Below, piece after piece: positions 33,880 through 44,620 of a stretch of 64,000 bases of DNA (position 1 is the stretch's first letter; the number at the start of each line of letters is the position of its first letter). The notes below the pieces were generated by a model that was not told where the DNA came from, ran no database searches, and worked only from the letters and a program-made list of their open reading frames with translations. This DNA is from Pseudomonadota bacterium (lineage in GTDB: Bacteria > Desulfobacterota > Binatia > Binatales > Binataceae). Made by a program: the position numbers and the translations under genes. The stretch covers positions 83,887 to 147,886 of the forward strand of contig JAJPKP010000070.1 in NCBI GenBank assembly GCA_021323675.1, read 5' to 3'.

Positions 33880-34971
33880 ATGACAGTGTCGTCGCGCATC
33901 CCGCCCGACCATCGCCGGCGCTTCGCCGCCTATCGCATGCCCGCCGAATGGGAGCCGCACGAGGCCGCCTATCTCGTATGGCCGCACAACCTTGACACCT
34001 GGCCCGGCAACTTCGACCCCATTCCGGCCGTGTTCGCGAAGATGGCCGCCGCGATCGCTTCGTTCGAGCCGGTGCGCGTGATGGTCAAAGACGGCGGCCG
34101 AATCGGCGAGGTGCGCCGGATGATCCGCGAGACGGCTGCCGGCGACGATGCGATCATGGCGCGCATCGATCTGTTCCATCTCGACACCAACGACTCCTGG
34201 GTCCGCGATCACGGACCGATCTTCGTGAATCGGATAGCGGGGAATGGCCCGCGCCAGATCGCGCTCGACTGGAAATTCAATTCATGGGGCGAGAAGTACG
34301 GCGCGTTCGATCTGGATGACGTCGTGCCGCAAAAGCTCGGTGCGCGCTACGGCTTCGAGGTGGTCGAGCCGGGAATCGTCCTGGAGGGCGGCTCGATCGA
34401 TCCCAACGGCGCCGGCTCTCTGCTGACCACCGAATCCTGTCTGCTCAATCCCAACCGCAACCCGCATCTCACCCGCACCGGTATCGAAGTCTACCTCAAG
34501 ACCTATCTGGGAGTTACCAACGTGCTGTGGCTTGGCGACGGAATCGCGGGCGACGACACCGACGGGCATATCGACGATCTCGCGCGCTTCGTCGCGCGCG
34601 ATACGGTCGTGACGGTGGTCGAGGAAGATCCCGCCGACGTCAACTACAAGGTGCTGCAGGACAATCTTGCCCGCCTCAGGAAGATGCGCGATGAGCGCGG
34701 CGAGCTCCTCAGGATCGAAACGCTGCCGATGCCGCGGCCGGTCGTGTATGACGGCACGCGGCTGCCCGCTTCGTACGCGAACTTCTATATCGCCAACGGC
34801 GGAGTGGTGATGCCCACCTTTGATTGTCCCGCCGATGCGATCGCAATCGCGACACTGGCGCGGCTGTTTCCGGGCCGCCGCGTCGTCGGCGTTCCCGCAT
34901 CCGAGCTCGTGTGGGGACTCGGCGCGATCCACTGTCTTACACAGCAGCATCCCGCGCCGCCCGCTTCCTGA
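33880..34971 (+). CDS. aguA: Agmatine deiminase
   Basis: A 363-residue guanidino-group hydrolase of the pentein fold that converts agmatine to N-carbamoylputrescine. Family motifs: 'MPAEWEPHEAAYLVWPHN' at the N-terminus, 'NDSWVRDHGP', 'LEGGSID', 'DTDGHIDDLARF' with catalytic His near 230, and 'GAIHCLTQQ' with the nucleophile C352. With aguB it gives an arginine-decarboxylase-dependent putrescine route; a speA gene is not in the window. Confidence 0.94.
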   Translation: MTVSSRIPPDHRRRFAAYRMPAEWEPHEAAYLVWPHNLDTWPGNFDPIPAVFAKMAAAIASFEPVRVMVKDGGRIGEVRRMIRETAAGDDAIMARIDLFHLDTNDSWVRDHGPIFVNRIAGNGPRQIALDWKFNSWGEKYGAFDLDDVVPQKLGARYGFEVVEPGIVLEGGSIDPNGAGSLLTTESCLLNPNRNPHLTRTGIEVYLKTYLGVTNVLWLGDGIAGDDTDGHIDDLARFVARDTVVTVVEEDPADVNYKVLQDNLARLRKMRDERGELLRIETLPMPRPVVYDGTRLPASYANFYIANGGVVMPTFDCPADAIAIATLARLFPGRRVVGVPASELVWGLGAIHCLTQQHPAPPAS

Positions 34972-35105
34972 GAAGAAAGCACGGGCTTTTCGTTCGACCG
35001 GCACGCGCCTGGCGTTCTTGCTGGTGCCAACGCGAAAAAAATTAATAAGATCGTGATGGAGGCGATTGCCTGAGGGCGATTCGCTTGAAGCCCGGGAGGT
35101 TTTCC

Positions 35106-37460
35106 ATGCCGGTTCTTTCAGATTCCGAACGGAAGCTCATCGATGCCTACTGGCGCGCCGCAAACTATCTGTCGCTCGGACAAATTTACCTGCTCGATAA
35201 CCCGCTGTTGCGCGAGGAGTTGACCCGCGATCACATCAAGACCCGCCTGCTCGGCCATTGGGGCACCTCGCCCGGCCTCAACTTCATGTATGCGCATCTG
35301 AACCGCGCGATCGTCAAGCGCGATCTCAACATGATCTTTATCACCGGCCCGGGTCATGGAGGCCCGGCGGTGGTGGCGAACGCGTACCTGGAAGGGACCT
35401 ACAGCGAAATTTATCCCGAAGTGTCGCGCGATATCGCCGGGATGCGGAAGCTTTTCAAGCAGTTCTCCTTCCCCGGAGGAATTCCGAGCCATGCCGCGCC
35501 GCAGACGCCCGGATCGATCCATGAAGGCGGCGAACTCGGCTACTCGATCTCGCACGCGTACGGCGCGGCATTCGACAATCCCGATCTGATCGTTGCCTGC
35601 GTGGTGGGCGACGGCGAGGCGGAGACCGGTCCCGCCGCGACCGCGTGGCATTCCAACAAATTCCTCGATCCCGCGCGCGACGGCGCGGTGCTGCCGATCC
35701 TTCATCTGAACGGCTACAAAATCGCCAATCCCACCATCCTCGCGCGCATCAGCCGCGACGAACTCGAACGCCTGTTCGTCGGCTACGGCTATCAGCCCTG
35801 GTTCGTCGAAGGCCATGACCCGGACCTGATGCACGAGGCGATGGCGGCAGCGCTCGACGCGGTGCTCGACCGAATCGCCGCGATTCAGCGCGCCGCGCGC
35901 CAGGGAAAATCCGCCGAACGGCCGCGGTGGCCGATGATCATCCTGCGGAGCCCGAAGGGCTGGACCGCGCCCAAAGAAATCGACGGTCTCAAGGTCGAGG
36001 ACTACTGGCGCGCCCATCAGGTTCCCGTCGCCGACATGACCACGCCGTCGCACGTCAAGGTGCTGAATCAATGGCTCAAGAGCTATCGCCCCGAGGAGTT
36101 GTTCGATGACACGGGGCGGCTCAGGCCCGATCTCGAAGCGCTCGCGCCCAAAGGCGCGCGCCGGATGAGCGCGAATCCGCACGCCAACGGCGGCCTTCTT
36201 CTCAAGCCGCTCAGGATGCCGGATTTTCGCGAGTATGCGGTCGAGGTTCCGAAGCCGGGCGCGGTGACCGCCGAATCGACGCGCGTGATGGGGACCTTTC
36301 TGCGCGACATCATGAAGCTCAACGACGATCGCCGGAATTTCCGCGTGATGGGTCCGGATGAAACCAATTCAAACCGGCTCGGGGCGCTGTTCGACGTTAC
36401 CAATCGCGCCTGGGTTGCCGAGACGCTGTCCTACGACGATCACCTCGCGCCCGACGGACGCGTGATGGAGATCCTGAGCGAGCATACGTGCCAGGGATGG
36501 CTCGAGGGCTACCTGCTGACCGGGCGCCACGGATTGTTCGCGACCTACGAGGCGTTCGCGCACGTGGTGGATTCGATGTTCAATCAGCACGCGAAGTGGC
36601 TCAAGGTGTCGCAGGAGCTGCCGTGGCGCGCGCCGATTGCGTCGCTCAACTATTTGTTGAGTTCTCACGTCTGGCGCCAGGACCACAACGGATTCTCCCA
36701 TCAGGATCCCGGCTTCATCGATCACGCCGTCAACAAGAAGCCCCAGGTCATCCGCGTCTATCTGCCCCCCGACGCGAACACCCTGCTCTCCGTCACGGAC
36801 CACTGTCTGCGCAGCCGCAACTACATAAACATCATTGTCGCGGGCAAACAGCCCGAGCTGCAGTGGCTCGACATGGATGCGGCCGTCAAGCACTGCACCC
36901 AGGGCCTCGGCATCTGGGAATGGGCCAGCAACGACAAGGGCGGCGATCCCGACGTGGTGATGGCGTGCGCGGGCGATATTCCCACGCTTGAAACCCTGGC
37001 CGCCACTCACTACCTGCGCAGGCAATTTCCCGATCTGAAGGTGCGCGTTGTAAATGTTGTGGATATCATGAAGCTCCTGCCCCACGAGGAGCATCCGCAC
37101 GGTTTGACAGCACAGGAGTTCGACGAGATCTTTACCAGGGATCGTCCGATCGTGTTCGCCTATCATGGTTACCCATGGCTGATTCATCGTCTCACCTACC
37201 GGCGCACCAATCACGCAAGCCTGCACGTGCGCGGCTACAAGGAGGAAGGAACGACCACGACTCCGTTCGACATGCTGGTGATGAACGACATGGGCCGTTT
37301 CAACCTGATCGCCGATGTGGCCGCCCGGGTGCCGAAGCTCGCGCCGGTCGCGGGCTATGTGCGCCAGGAGATGCGCGCGAAGATCGTGGAGCATCGCGAG
37401 TACATCACGCGCTACGGCGACGATCTGCCCGAGGTCCGCAACTGGAAATGGGACCTGTGA
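35106..37460 (+). CDS. xfp: Xylulose-5-phosphate/fructose-6-phosphate phosphoketolase
   Basis: A 784-residue thiamine-diphosphate enzyme that splits xylulose-5-P or fructose-6-P with phosphate to give acetyl phosphate. Motifs: '[19 protein letters not shown]', 'GPGHGGPA', '[19 protein letters not shown]', 'GDGEAETGP' with ThDP-binding residues, and 'HQDPGFIDH' in the second half. Length is typical. GGGAGG at 35094-35099 supports the ATG at 35106; a TTG at 35085 would add seven residues. The acetate kinase gene downstream uses its product, making ATP from acetyl phosphate. Confidence 0.96.
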   Translation: MPVLSDSERKLIDAYWRAANYLSLGQIYLLDNPLLREELTRDHIKTRLLGHWGTSPGLNFMYAHLNRAIVKRDLNMIFITGPGHGGPAVVANAYLEGTYSEIYPEVSRDIAGMRKLFKQFSFPGGIPSHAAPQTPGSIHEGGELGYSISHAYGAAFDNPDLIVACVVGDGEAETGPAATAWHSNKFLDPARDGAVLPILHLNGYKIANPTILARISRDELERLFVGYGYQPWFVEGHDPDLMHEAMAAALDAVLDRIAAIQRAARQGKSAERPRWPMIILRSPKGWTAPKEIDGLKVEDYWRAHQVPVADMTTPSHVKVLNQWLKSYRPEELFDDTGRLRPDLEALAPKGARRMSANPHANGGLLLKPLRMPDFREYAVEVPKPGAVTAESTRVMGTFLRDIMKLNDDRRNFRVMGPDETNSNRLGALFDVTNRAWVAETLSYDDHLAPDGRVMEILSEHTCQGWLEGYLLTGRHGLFATYEAFAHVVDSMFNQHAKWLKVSQELPWRAPIASLNYLLSSHVWRQDHNGFSHQDPGFIDHAVNKKPQVIRVYLPPDANTLLSVTDHCLRSRNYINIIVAGKQPELQWLDMDAAVKHCTQGLGIWEWASNDKGGDPDVVMACAGDIPTLETLAATHYLRRQFPDLKVRVVNVVDIMKLLPHEEHPHGLTAQEFDEIFTRDRPIVFAYHGYPWLIHRLTYRRTNHASLHVRGYKEEGTTTTPFDMLVMNDMGRFNLIADVAARVPKLAPVAGYVRQEMRAKIVEHREYITRYGDDLPEVRNWKWDL

Positions 37461-37578
37461 GGAAGGTTGACGGGCCCAAAAAACGGAAAATGTTGCGAAA
37501 TGTTGCCTGTGCGCGCCGCCCGGCCGGCACCGGCACGTGCGCAAGACCTGAAAATGCCGCGCTGAAACGAGGATCGCC

Positions 37579-38745
37579 GTGACGGCAAGTCATTCGATTC
37601 TCTGCGTCAATCGCGGCTCGTCTTCGCTTAAATTCTCCCTGTACATGCTCGCCGAGAGCGAGCGGCTGCTGGCCAGCGGTGAAATCGACCGTATCGGGAT
37701 GCCGGGCGGCTGCTTCAAGGTCGTCGGCGAAGGCGGCACAGTTCTGAAGGAAATCGCCCGCGACTATGAGGATGAGCTCGAGATCATCCGCGCGATGTTC
37801 ACCGCGCTGGACGAGATCGGTCTGCCGCGTCCCGCCGCGGTCGGCCATCGCCTGGTGCACGGCGGCGCAGCGCATACGGCGCCGGAGCGTGTAACTCCGG
37901 AACTGTTGGCCTCGCTGCGCGAACTGATTCCCTTCGCGCCGCTCCATCTGCCCAGCGCGATCGCGGCAATCGAGGCCATTGGGGCGCATTTTTCCGGCCT
38001 TCCCCAGGTCGCGTGCTTTGACACCGCCTTTCATCGCACCATCCCGGAAGTCGCGGCTCGTTTTCCGCTCGCGAATGAACTTTGGAAAGCGGGCGTGCGG
38101 CGCTACGGCTTCCACGGCCTCTCGTATGAATACATCGTCGGCGCGCTCGGCGATCGCGCGAAAGGCCGGGTGATAATCGCTCATCTGGGCAATGGCGCCA
38201 GTCTCGCCGCGGTCCGCGACGGGAAATCGGTCGACACCACGATGGGCTTCACTCCCGCGGGCGGGCTGATGATGGGGACGCGCAGCGGCGATTTGGATCC
38301 CGGCGTGATTCTCTACCTTCTGGCCCAAAAGAAGTACGACGCGGGCCGAATCGAACGGGCCGTGAACGACGATGCCGGGCTGCTCGGCGTCTCCGCGATT
38401 AGCCCGGATATGCGCACACTGGCACAGTCGGGCGATCCGCGCGCCGCGATGGCGCGCCGGATGTTCTGCTACATCCTGCGAAAGCATATTGGCGCGATGG
38501 CCGCGGTGCTCGAGGGTATCGATACGCTGGTCTTCACCGGCGGAATCGGAGAGCACGATGCCGAAGTGCGATCGACCGTGTGCGCCGGACTCGCCTATCT
38601 GGGCGTGCGGATCGATCGAGCGAGCAATGCCGGCAACCGCGATACGATCAGCAGCGCCGCGAGCAAGGTCCTCGTGCGGGTCATCCCCACCAACGAGGAC
38701 CTGATAATCGCCCGGCACACCCGTGCTATTATCGCGGCCCAATAA
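37579..38745 (+). CDS. ackA: Acetate kinase
   Basis: A 388-residue kinase of the ASKHA fold starting at GTG behind a GAGG site. Signature segments: 'CVNRGSSSLKFSLY' at the N-terminus, 'VGHRLVHGG', 'FDTAFHRTIP', 'RRYGFHGLS', 'HLGNGASLAAV', 'GFTPAGGLMMGTRSGDLDPG' and 'FTGGIGEHDAEVR'. It converts acetyl phosphate and ADP to acetate and ATP. It lies 118 bases after xfp and no pta is present, so this pair forms a direct phosphoketolase-acetate kinase branch. Confidence 0.96.
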   Translation: MTASHSILCVNRGSSSLKFSLYMLAESERLLASGEIDRIGMPGGCFKVVGEGGTVLKEIARDYEDELEIIRAMFTALDEIGLPRPAAVGHRLVHGGAAHTAPERVTPELLASLRELIPFAPLHLPSAIAAIEAIGAHFSGLPQVACFDTAFHRTIPEVAARFPLANELWKAGVRRYGFHGLSYEYIVGALGDRAKGRVIIAHLGNGASLAAVRDGKSVDTTMGFTPAGGLMMGTRSGDLDPGVILYLLAQKKYDAGRIERAVNDDAGLLGVSAISPDMRTLAQSGDPRAAMARRMFCYILRKHIGAMAAVLEGIDTLVFTGGIGEHDAEVRSTVCAGLAYLGVRIDRASNAGNRDTISSAASKVLVRVIPTNEDLIIARHTRAIIAAQ

Positions 38746-38775
38746 ACGGAGCACGCGAAAGGGAAAGGCCTGAGC

Positions 38776-39216
38776 ATGGGTGCAGGATGGAGCAGAATTC
38801 TTCTGCCGATAAAATTCACCAGACGGCTGCCGGCCGCCGAATTGCAGCTCGCCCGCGACCTTGCCCGTACCCATCGGGCGAAGCTGATGCTCCTGCACGT
38901 GGTTCCGCTGTCGCCGGCCGTCGCGGCCGATACGGGAATCGCGGCGCAGTATTCGGTCGAAGCTGAGGAGGATGCCCGGCGAAAGCTCAAAAAGATGGCG
39001 GATACGCGGCTCCGGGGCTTTGAGGCCGAGATTTTCGTGGAGGTTGGAGACCCCGCGCGCACCATCGTGAAACAGGCCGCAAGGCTCGGGGCCGACCTCG
39101 TCATCATCGCGACCCACAACCGCGGCGGAATCAAACGATTTCTCCTGGGCAGCGTGGCCGAACATGTGGTTAGCCGATGCCCCTGCGCATTGCTGACTAT
39201 CCGCCCGGGCGCATGA
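38776..39216 (+). CDS. Universal stress protein (UspA family)
   Basis: A 146-residue single-domain Usp. The ATP-binding pattern GxxG-x9-G(S/T) is near the C-terminus ('HNRGGIKRFLLGSVAEHVV'), and the N-terminal strand 'ILLPIKFT' and 'AKLMLLHVVPL' are family-typical. It follows ackA by 30 bases and is probably its co-transcribed partner. Usp proteins next to phosphoketolase/acetate kinase pairs are common, suggesting a role in energy stress. Confidence 0.9.
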   Translation: MGAGWSRILLPIKFTRRLPAAELQLARDLARTHRAKLMLLHVVPLSPAVAADTGIAAQYSVEAEEDARRKLKKMADTRLRGFEAEIFVEVGDPARTIVKQAARLGADLVIIATHNRGGIKRFLLGSVAEHVVSRCPCALLTIRPGA

Positions 39217-39324
39217 GGCGTAAGCATCATAAGGGCAGGCTCCTCGCAATCGGAAAGATTGGTGACCGGATGTTTTAGTGGTTATGTTTTTGTGGATGGG
39301 TAACGCGGTGGCAGGTTTCGCACG

Positions 39325-40002
39325 ATGACGCGCAAGGCCATCCCACACTCCGGCGCAGGCGTGATCGAACAGCATAAAAGTATTGTCCCGATCGCCCCAG
39401 GCGGCGCCTGCGGCAAGCGCAAACGCGGCCGGCGGCCGATCCCGATGTTGCGCCAGCGCATAATTCGCAGCGCCACCGAATTGTTCGGCGAAAAGGGCTT
39501 TGACGAAGTTCTGACCGATGATGTTGCGCTGCACGCCGGCGTCGGCAAAGGCAGCGTCTACCGCCAGTTCGGATCCAAGGAACAACTGTACGCGGCCGCG
39601 GTGATCGAGGGCTTCCGGCAGCTTCGGACTCAGATCGAGGCGGCGCTGGCCGATGCGAAAACTGACGAGGAACGGCTTACCACCATCGTCCGCCAGGCGA
39701 TGGCCTATTTCTGGAACCGCCGCCAGTTCTTCGTGCTGCTGCGCGATCCGACCCGGCTGCCGCGCGCGCAGGAAACCCGCTATCGCACCGAGCGCGGGCA
39801 TCTTGCGCGGGTGATCAGCCGCGTGCTTCGAGATGCAGCGGGCGAGGGCCGAATTCGCGGCGACCTGGACTTCGATCTGCTGGCCGAATGCCTGCTCGGC
39901 ATGATGCGCGGCATCCAGCGCTACAAGCGCGAGACCGCTGCGCTCGACGTAGCCATCCATACGATCGTTTCACTGTTTCTCTACGGATGCGCGCGTGGAT
40001 GA
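39325..40002 (+). CDS. TetR/AcrR family transcriptional regulator
   Basis: A 225-residue regulator. A basic N-terminal extension ('KRKRGRRPIPM') precedes the TetR DNA-binding domain ('IIRSATELFGEKGFDEVLTDDVALHAGVGKGSVYRQFGSKEQLYAAA'). The C-terminal helical ligand-binding domain is variable. It lies 245 bases upstream of, and in the same orientation as, the RND efflux operon and is its likely local repressor, with the ligand probably a pump substrate. Confidence 0.88.
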   Translation: MTRKAIPHSGAGVIEQHKSIVPIAPGGACGKRKRGRRPIPMLRQRIIRSATELFGEKGFDEVLTDDVALHAGVGKGSVYRQFGSKEQLYAAAVIEGFRQLRTQIEAALADAKTDEERLTTIVRQAMAYFWNRRQFFVLLRDPTRLPRAQETRYRTERGHLARVISRVLRDAAGEGRIRGDLDFDLLAECLLGMMRGIQRYKRETAALDVAIHTIVSLFLYGCARG

Positions 40003-40247
40003 AGTACGGTGACCGGGGGGCGGCGTAACCGATATGGACTCGCGCGTCCACAATTGCGATGATTGCGGGAGGCAATAGCGCGCCCGCACGCGCGCCAGGG
40101 GCGGATCAACTTCGAGGGCCGCTTGCGCGCACAAGTGTGTTCATCCGCGCCTGCCCGTTTTCGTCGTTTCTCCGCGCGAGGCGGCTTTACGGCCTGTTTT
40201 GCAACATTTCGGACCTTTCGTTCGTCTACTTCTGTTAGGGTGAGAGA

Positions 40248-41510
40248 ATGGACGCGATGAACTCGAACGCCTCAATCACCGATGCCGAGCGTCCTGCCGC
40301 CGTCCGCTATACCCGCGAGGCCGGCGTGGCGATCCAGGTCCGAAGCTTGAGCAGGCGATGGTGGTTTTGGGCTGGCGCGGCGGTGGTATTGCTGGTGGTC
40401 TATCGGGTGGTTGCGGGGCTGGGCCGCGACCGCGATCAGTCCGCCGAAGCGGCCGCCGCGATCCGCAACCGCAGCATTCCGGTATCGGCAGCCGCGGCCA
40501 AGCGCGGCGACCTGAACCTTTATCTGACCGAAATCGGCACCGTCACGCCCTTCAAAACCGTCACCGTGCACACCCGGGTTGATGGAGAGCTCGTCAAGGT
40601 GCTCTTCAAGGAAGGGCAGATGGTCAAAGAGGGCGACCTGCTGGCGGAGATCGATCCGCGCCCTTACCAGGTGCAGCTTACCCAGGCCGAGGGACAGATG
40701 GCGCGCGATCGCGCTTCGCTGATCAACGCGCGGAGCCAGCTCGCCCGCTACAAGCAGCTCTACACGCAGAATATCGTCGCGCGCCAGGATCTCGACAATC
40801 AGCAGTCGCTCGCGGGCCAGTATGAAGGCGCGGTCCAGAACGATCAGGGCCTGATCGACAGCGCGAAGCTGAACCTCACGTATTGCCGGATTACCTCGCC
40901 AATCAACGGCCGGGTTGGATTGCGGCTGGTCGATCCCGGAAATATCGTCCATGCCGCCGATACTCAGGGGCTGATGGTTATCACCCAGCTTCAGCCGATC
41001 GCCGTGATCTTCAGCATCCCCGAGGATGATTTGCCGCGCGTCCAGAAGGCGATGAGCAACACGGCGCAGCTTTCGGTCGATGTGTACGACCGTGCGCTGA
41101 AAAACCAGCTCGCCACCGGCACGCTGCTTACGCTCGACAATGAGATCGACCCGAGCACCGGCACCGTAAAACTGAAGGCCTCGTTTCCGAACCAGGACAA
41201 CGCGCTGTTTCCGAACCAGTTTGTCAATGCGAAGCTGTTGGTCGAGACCAGGCGCGATGCCGTGCTGGTTCCAATTGCGAGCGTCCAGCGCAGCTCGCAA
41301 GGCGCCTTCGTTTACGTGGTCAAGCCGGACCAGACGGTGGAGATGCGTCCGGTGAAGGTGGATGCCGCCCAGGGGGGCACCGCGGCAATCGCCTCCGGGC
41401 TGAATCCCGGTGAATTGGTGGTGGTGGAAGGAACGGACAAGCTGCGCCAGGGCGCCAAAGTCAGCGTCCAGCTCGCGGCCAATCCGATCTCCGCCGGGGC
41501 CACCCAATGA
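40248..41510 (+). CDS. RND efflux periplasmic adaptor (MdtA-like membrane fusion protein)
   Basis: A 420-residue HlyD/MdtA-type adaptor. It has an uncleaved N-terminal membrane anchor ('[21 protein letters not shown]', about 36-56), a lipoyl/barrel-sandwich domain ('[35 protein letters not shown]'), an alpha-helical hairpin ('[26 protein letters not shown]') and '[20 protein letters not shown]'. It bridges the inner-membrane pumps and an outer-membrane channel. Its stop overlaps the first pump gene by 4 bases, so the three pump genes form one operon. Confidence 0.93.
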   Translation: MDAMNSNASITDAERPAAVRYTREAGVAIQVRSLSRRWWFWAGAAVVLLVVYRVVAGLGRDRDQSAEAAAAIRNRSIPVSAAAAKRGDLNLYLTEIGTVTPFKTVTVHTRVDGELVKVLFKEGQMVKEGDLLAEIDPRPYQVQLTQAEGQMARDRASLINARSQLARYKQLYTQNIVARQDLDNQQSLAGQYEGAVQNDQGLIDSAKLNLTYCRITSPINGRVGLRLVDPGNIVHAADTQGLMVITQLQPIAVIFSIPEDDLPRVQKAMSNTAQLSVDVYDRALKNQLATGTLLTLDNEIDPSTGTVKLKASFPNQDNALFPNQFVNAKLLVETRRDAVLVPIASVQRSSQGAFVYVVKPDQTVEMRPVKVDAAQGGTAAIASGLNPGELVVVEGTDKLRQGAKVSVQLAANPISAGATQ

Positions 41511-44500
41511 ATCCCTCGCGCCTGTTCATCCTGCGGCCGGTTGCAACCTCGCTGCTGATGGCTGCAATCATGCTGACGGGACTGGTCGCGTACCTCGAAT
41601 TGCCCGTCTCGGCTCTGCCGCAGGTCGATTACCCGACTATCCAGGTGGTGACCTTCTATCCCGGCGCGAGCCCCGACGTGATGGCATCGTCGGTCACCGC
41701 TCCGCTCGAGCGGCAGTTTGGGCAGGTGCCGGGCCTGAACCAGATGACCTCGAACAGCTCGTTCGGCAGTTCGGTCATCACGCTGCAGTTCGCGCTCGAT
41801 CTGAATATCGACGTGGCCGAGCAGGAAGTTCAGGCGGCAATCAACGCGGCGATGACCTATCTGCCGCAGGACCTCCCGAATCCGCCGGTTTATAGCAAGG
41901 TCAATCCGGCGGACGCGCCGATTCTCACGCTCGCTCTCACTTCGGATGAGCTTCCGCTCGCGCAGGTTGAGGACCTTGCCGATACGCGGCTGGCGCAGAA
42001 GATTTCGCAGTTGTCCGGCGTCGGGATGGTCACGATCAGCGGCGGGCAGAAGCCGTCGGTGCGCGTGCAGGCGAATCCCGCCGCGCTCGCCGCGTACGGG
42101 ATGACGCTGGAAGACCTGCGCACGGCGATTGCCGCCGCGAATGTCGATCAGGCCAAAGGCAATTTTGATGGCAGAACCCAGGCCTACACGATCGGCGCCA
42201 ACGATCAGCTTTTTTCCAGCAGGGACTACCGCCAGGTGGTGGTCGCCTACCGCAACGGCGCGCCGATCAAGCTCGGCGACGTCGCTCGCGTCGTGGATAG
42301 CGCCGAGAACGTCAAGCAGGCGGCGTGGATGGACACGGCGCCGGCGGTCATCCTGAACGTCCAGCGCCAGCCCGGCGCCAATATCATCGCGGTGGTGGAC
42401 CGGATCAAGGCGCTGCTGCCGCGCCTGCAGAGTTCGCTGCCCACGTCGGTGCAGGTTGCGATTCTGACCGACCGGACCACGACGATTCGCGCTTCGGTCG
42501 CCGACGTTCAGTTCGAGCTGATGCTGACGATCGCGCTGGTCGTGATGGTCATCTTTCTGTTTCTCCGCAATCTCTCCGCCACCATCATCCCGAGCGTCGC
42601 GGTGCCCCTGTCGTTGGTCGGAACCTTCGGCGTGATGTACCTGCTTGGCTACAGCCTCAACAACCTCACCCTGATGGCGCTCACCATTTCGACCGGCTTC
42701 GTGGTGGACGACGCCATCGTGATGATCGAGAACATCGCGCGTTTCATCGAGGCGGGCGATTCGCCGCTGGAAGCGGCGCTCAAGGGCTCGGAGCAAATCG
42801 GCTTCACGATCGTTTCACTGACGGTCTCTCTGATCGCGGTGCTGATTCCGCTGCTGTTCATGGGCGATATCGTCGGCCGCCTGTTCCGGGAGTTCGCCGT
42901 TACCCTGGCCGTCACGATCCTGGTGTCGGCGATAGTTTCGCTGACGCTGACGCCGATGATGTCGGCGCGGCTGCTCCAGCATACGCCCGAAGCCGATCGG
43001 AGCTGGTTCTATCGCAAGTCGGAACAGGTGTTCGACGACTCGATCGCCTTTTATGGCCGCACGCTGCGATGGGTGCTCGAGCACGAGCAAGGCACGCTAT
43101 GGGTCGCGATCGGCACCCTGGTCCTTACGATTGTTCTGTACATCATCTGCCCGAAGGGGTTTTTCCCCGTTCAGGACACGGGCGTGATCCAGGGCGTATC
43201 CGAAGCGCCGCAGAGCGCTTCGTTTCCCGCGATGGTGGAGCGGCAGCAGGCGCTCGCCCGCGTCATCCTGCAGGATCCCGCCGTGCAGAGCCTGTCGTCG
43301 TTTGTAGGAGTCGACGGAACCAATACCACGGTCAACAGCGGGCGGTTCCTGATCAACCTGAAGCCGCTCGATGAACGCCGCGGCGCCGATATCAGCCAGA
43401 TTATCCGCCGCCTGTCGTCGCGGGTCGCGGCGGTTCAGGGAATCACGCTGTTCCTTCAGCCGGTTCAGGATCTGACGGTCGAAGACCGCGTAAGCCGCAC
43501 CCAGTATCAATACAGTCTCGAAGATCCGAATCCGAAGGAGCTGGCCGAATGGGCCGGCCGACTGATCGACAAGCTCAGAACGGTGCCCGCGCTGCGGGAC
43601 GTCGCCAGCGATCAGCAGAATTCAGGACTGCAATCGCGGCTGGTGATCGATCGCCAGACGGCCTCGCGCCTGGGAATCACCCCGCAGATGATCGACAACA
43701 CGCTGTACGACGCATTCGGACAACGACAGATCTCGACCATCTTCACCCAGTCGAATCAGTACCACGTGGTGCTGGAGGTGGATCCCGCGTTTCAGAAGGA
43801 CCCGGCCGCGCTGAACCAGATTTACATTCGCTCCTCCACCGGAGGACAGGTGCCGCTCGGCGCGTTCACCCATTACGAGGAGTCCGACGCTCCACTGGTG
43901 GTCAATCATCAGGGGCAGTTTCCGACCGTCACCATCTCCTTCAACCTCGCGCCGGGCTATGCGTTGGGCGACGCGGTCGACGCGATCGATGCGGTGGCGC
44001 GCGAAATCGGGATGCCGGAGAGCGTGCAAGGCCAGTTCCAGGGAACGGCGCGGGCCTTCCAGGCGTCCTTGCGCAACGAGCCGCTGCTGATTCTGGCGGC
44101 CCTCGTGACGGTGTACATCGTGCTCGGCGTGCTCTACGAAAGCTACATCCATCCGATCACGATTCTCTCGACCCTGCCGTCAGCCGGCGTCGGCGCGATT
44201 CTGGCCCTGATGATCTGCGGCAGCGAGCTCAACGTGATCGCTCTCATCGGCATCATCCTGCTTATCGGCATCGTCAAGAAAAACGCGATCATGATGATCG
44301 ACTTCGCGCTCGAAGCGCAGCGCAAGGACGGCAAGTCCGCCCGCGAGGCAATCTTTCAGGCCTGCCTGTTGCGCTTTCGGCCTATCATGATGACCACGAT
44401 GGCGGCGCTGCTGGGCGGATTGCCGCTGGCGCTGGGCACCGGCACCGGTTCGGAATTGCGCCGCCCGCTGGGAATCGCGATCGTCGGCGGCCTGCTGCTG

Positions 44501-44620
44501 AGCCAGGTCCTTACGCTCTATACCACGCCGGTGATCTTTCTCGCCTTCGATCGATTGAGCGAGCGGCTGGCGCGCGGACGCGCCCGAAACGTTCTGTCGG
44601 AGGCGGCCGCGGCGCGATGA
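41507..44620 (+). CDS. RND multidrug transporter, MdtB-like
   Basis: A 1037-residue resistance-nodulation-division pump with 12 predicted membrane segments and two large periplasmic loops. '[16 protein letters not shown]' carries the paired Asp of the proton relay in TM4 and '[21 protein letters not shown]' the TM10 Lys region. The first residues '[25 protein letters not shown]' are typical of MdtB rather than AcrB. It overlaps both neighbours by 4 bases (ATGA). Confidence 0.94.
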   Translation: MNPSRLFILRPVATSLLMAAIMLTGLVAYLELPVSALPQVDYPTIQVVTFYPGASPDVMASSVTAPLERQFGQVPGLNQMTSNSSFGSSVITLQFALDLNIDVAEQEVQAAINAAMTYLPQDLPNPPVYSKVNPADAPILTLALTSDELPLAQVEDLADTRLAQKISQLSGVGMVTISGGQKPSVRVQANPAALAAYGMTLEDLRTAIAAANVDQAKGNFDGRTQAYTIGANDQLFSSRDYRQVVVAYRNGAPIKLGDVARVVDSAENVKQAAWMDTAPAVILNVQRQPGANIIAVVDRIKALLPRLQSSLPTSVQVAILTDRTTTIRASVADVQFELMLTIALVVMVIFLFLRNLSATIIPSVAVPLSLVGTFGVMYLLGYSLNNLTLMALTISTGFVVDDAIVMIENIARFIEAGDSPLEAALKGSEQIGFTIVSLTVSLIAVLIPLLFMGDIVGRLFREFAVTLAVTILVSAIVSLTLTPMMSARLLQHTPEADRSWFYRKSEQVFDDSIAFYGRTLRWVLEHEQGTLWVAIGTLVLTIVLYIICPKGFFPVQDTGVIQGVSEAPQSASFPAMVERQQALARVILQDPAVQSLSSFVGVDGTNTTVNSGRFLINLKPLDERRGADISQIIRRLSSRVAAVQGITLFLQPVQDLTVEDRVSRTQYQYSLEDPNPKELAEWAGRLIDKLRTVPALRDVASDQQNSGLQSRLVIDRQTASRLGITPQMIDNTLYDAFGQRQISTIFTQSNQYHVVLEVDPAFQKDPAALNQIYIRSSTGGQVPLGAFTHYEESDAPLVVNHQGQFPTVTISFNLAPGYALGDAVDAIDAVAREIGMPESVQGQFQGTARAFQASLRNEPLLILAALVTVYIVLGVLYESYIHPITILSTLPSAGVGAILALMICGSELNVIALIGIILLIGIVKKNAIMMIDFALEAQRKDGKSAREAIFQACLLRFRPIMMTTMAALLGGLPLALGTGTGSELRRPLGIAIVGGLLLSQVLTLYTTPVIFLAFDRLSERLARGRARNVLSEAAAAR

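Noticed and set aside
37405..39960. 851-residue open frame on the minus strand
   Set aside because: It runs antiparallel to acetate kinase, the Usp gene and the TetR gene, all of which have family motifs. No conserved motif is seen in the long frame.
41312..42796. 494-residue minus-strand frame opposite the RND adaptor and pump
   Set aside because: Shadow of the pump genes; very Arg/His/Asp-rich with no recognisable domain.
43549..44616. Upstream extension of the second RND pump (1394 residues in total)
   Set aside because: The extra 356 residues overlap the first pump in another frame and are low-complexity. The conserved pump N-terminus begins at ATG 44617 with an ATGA overlap.
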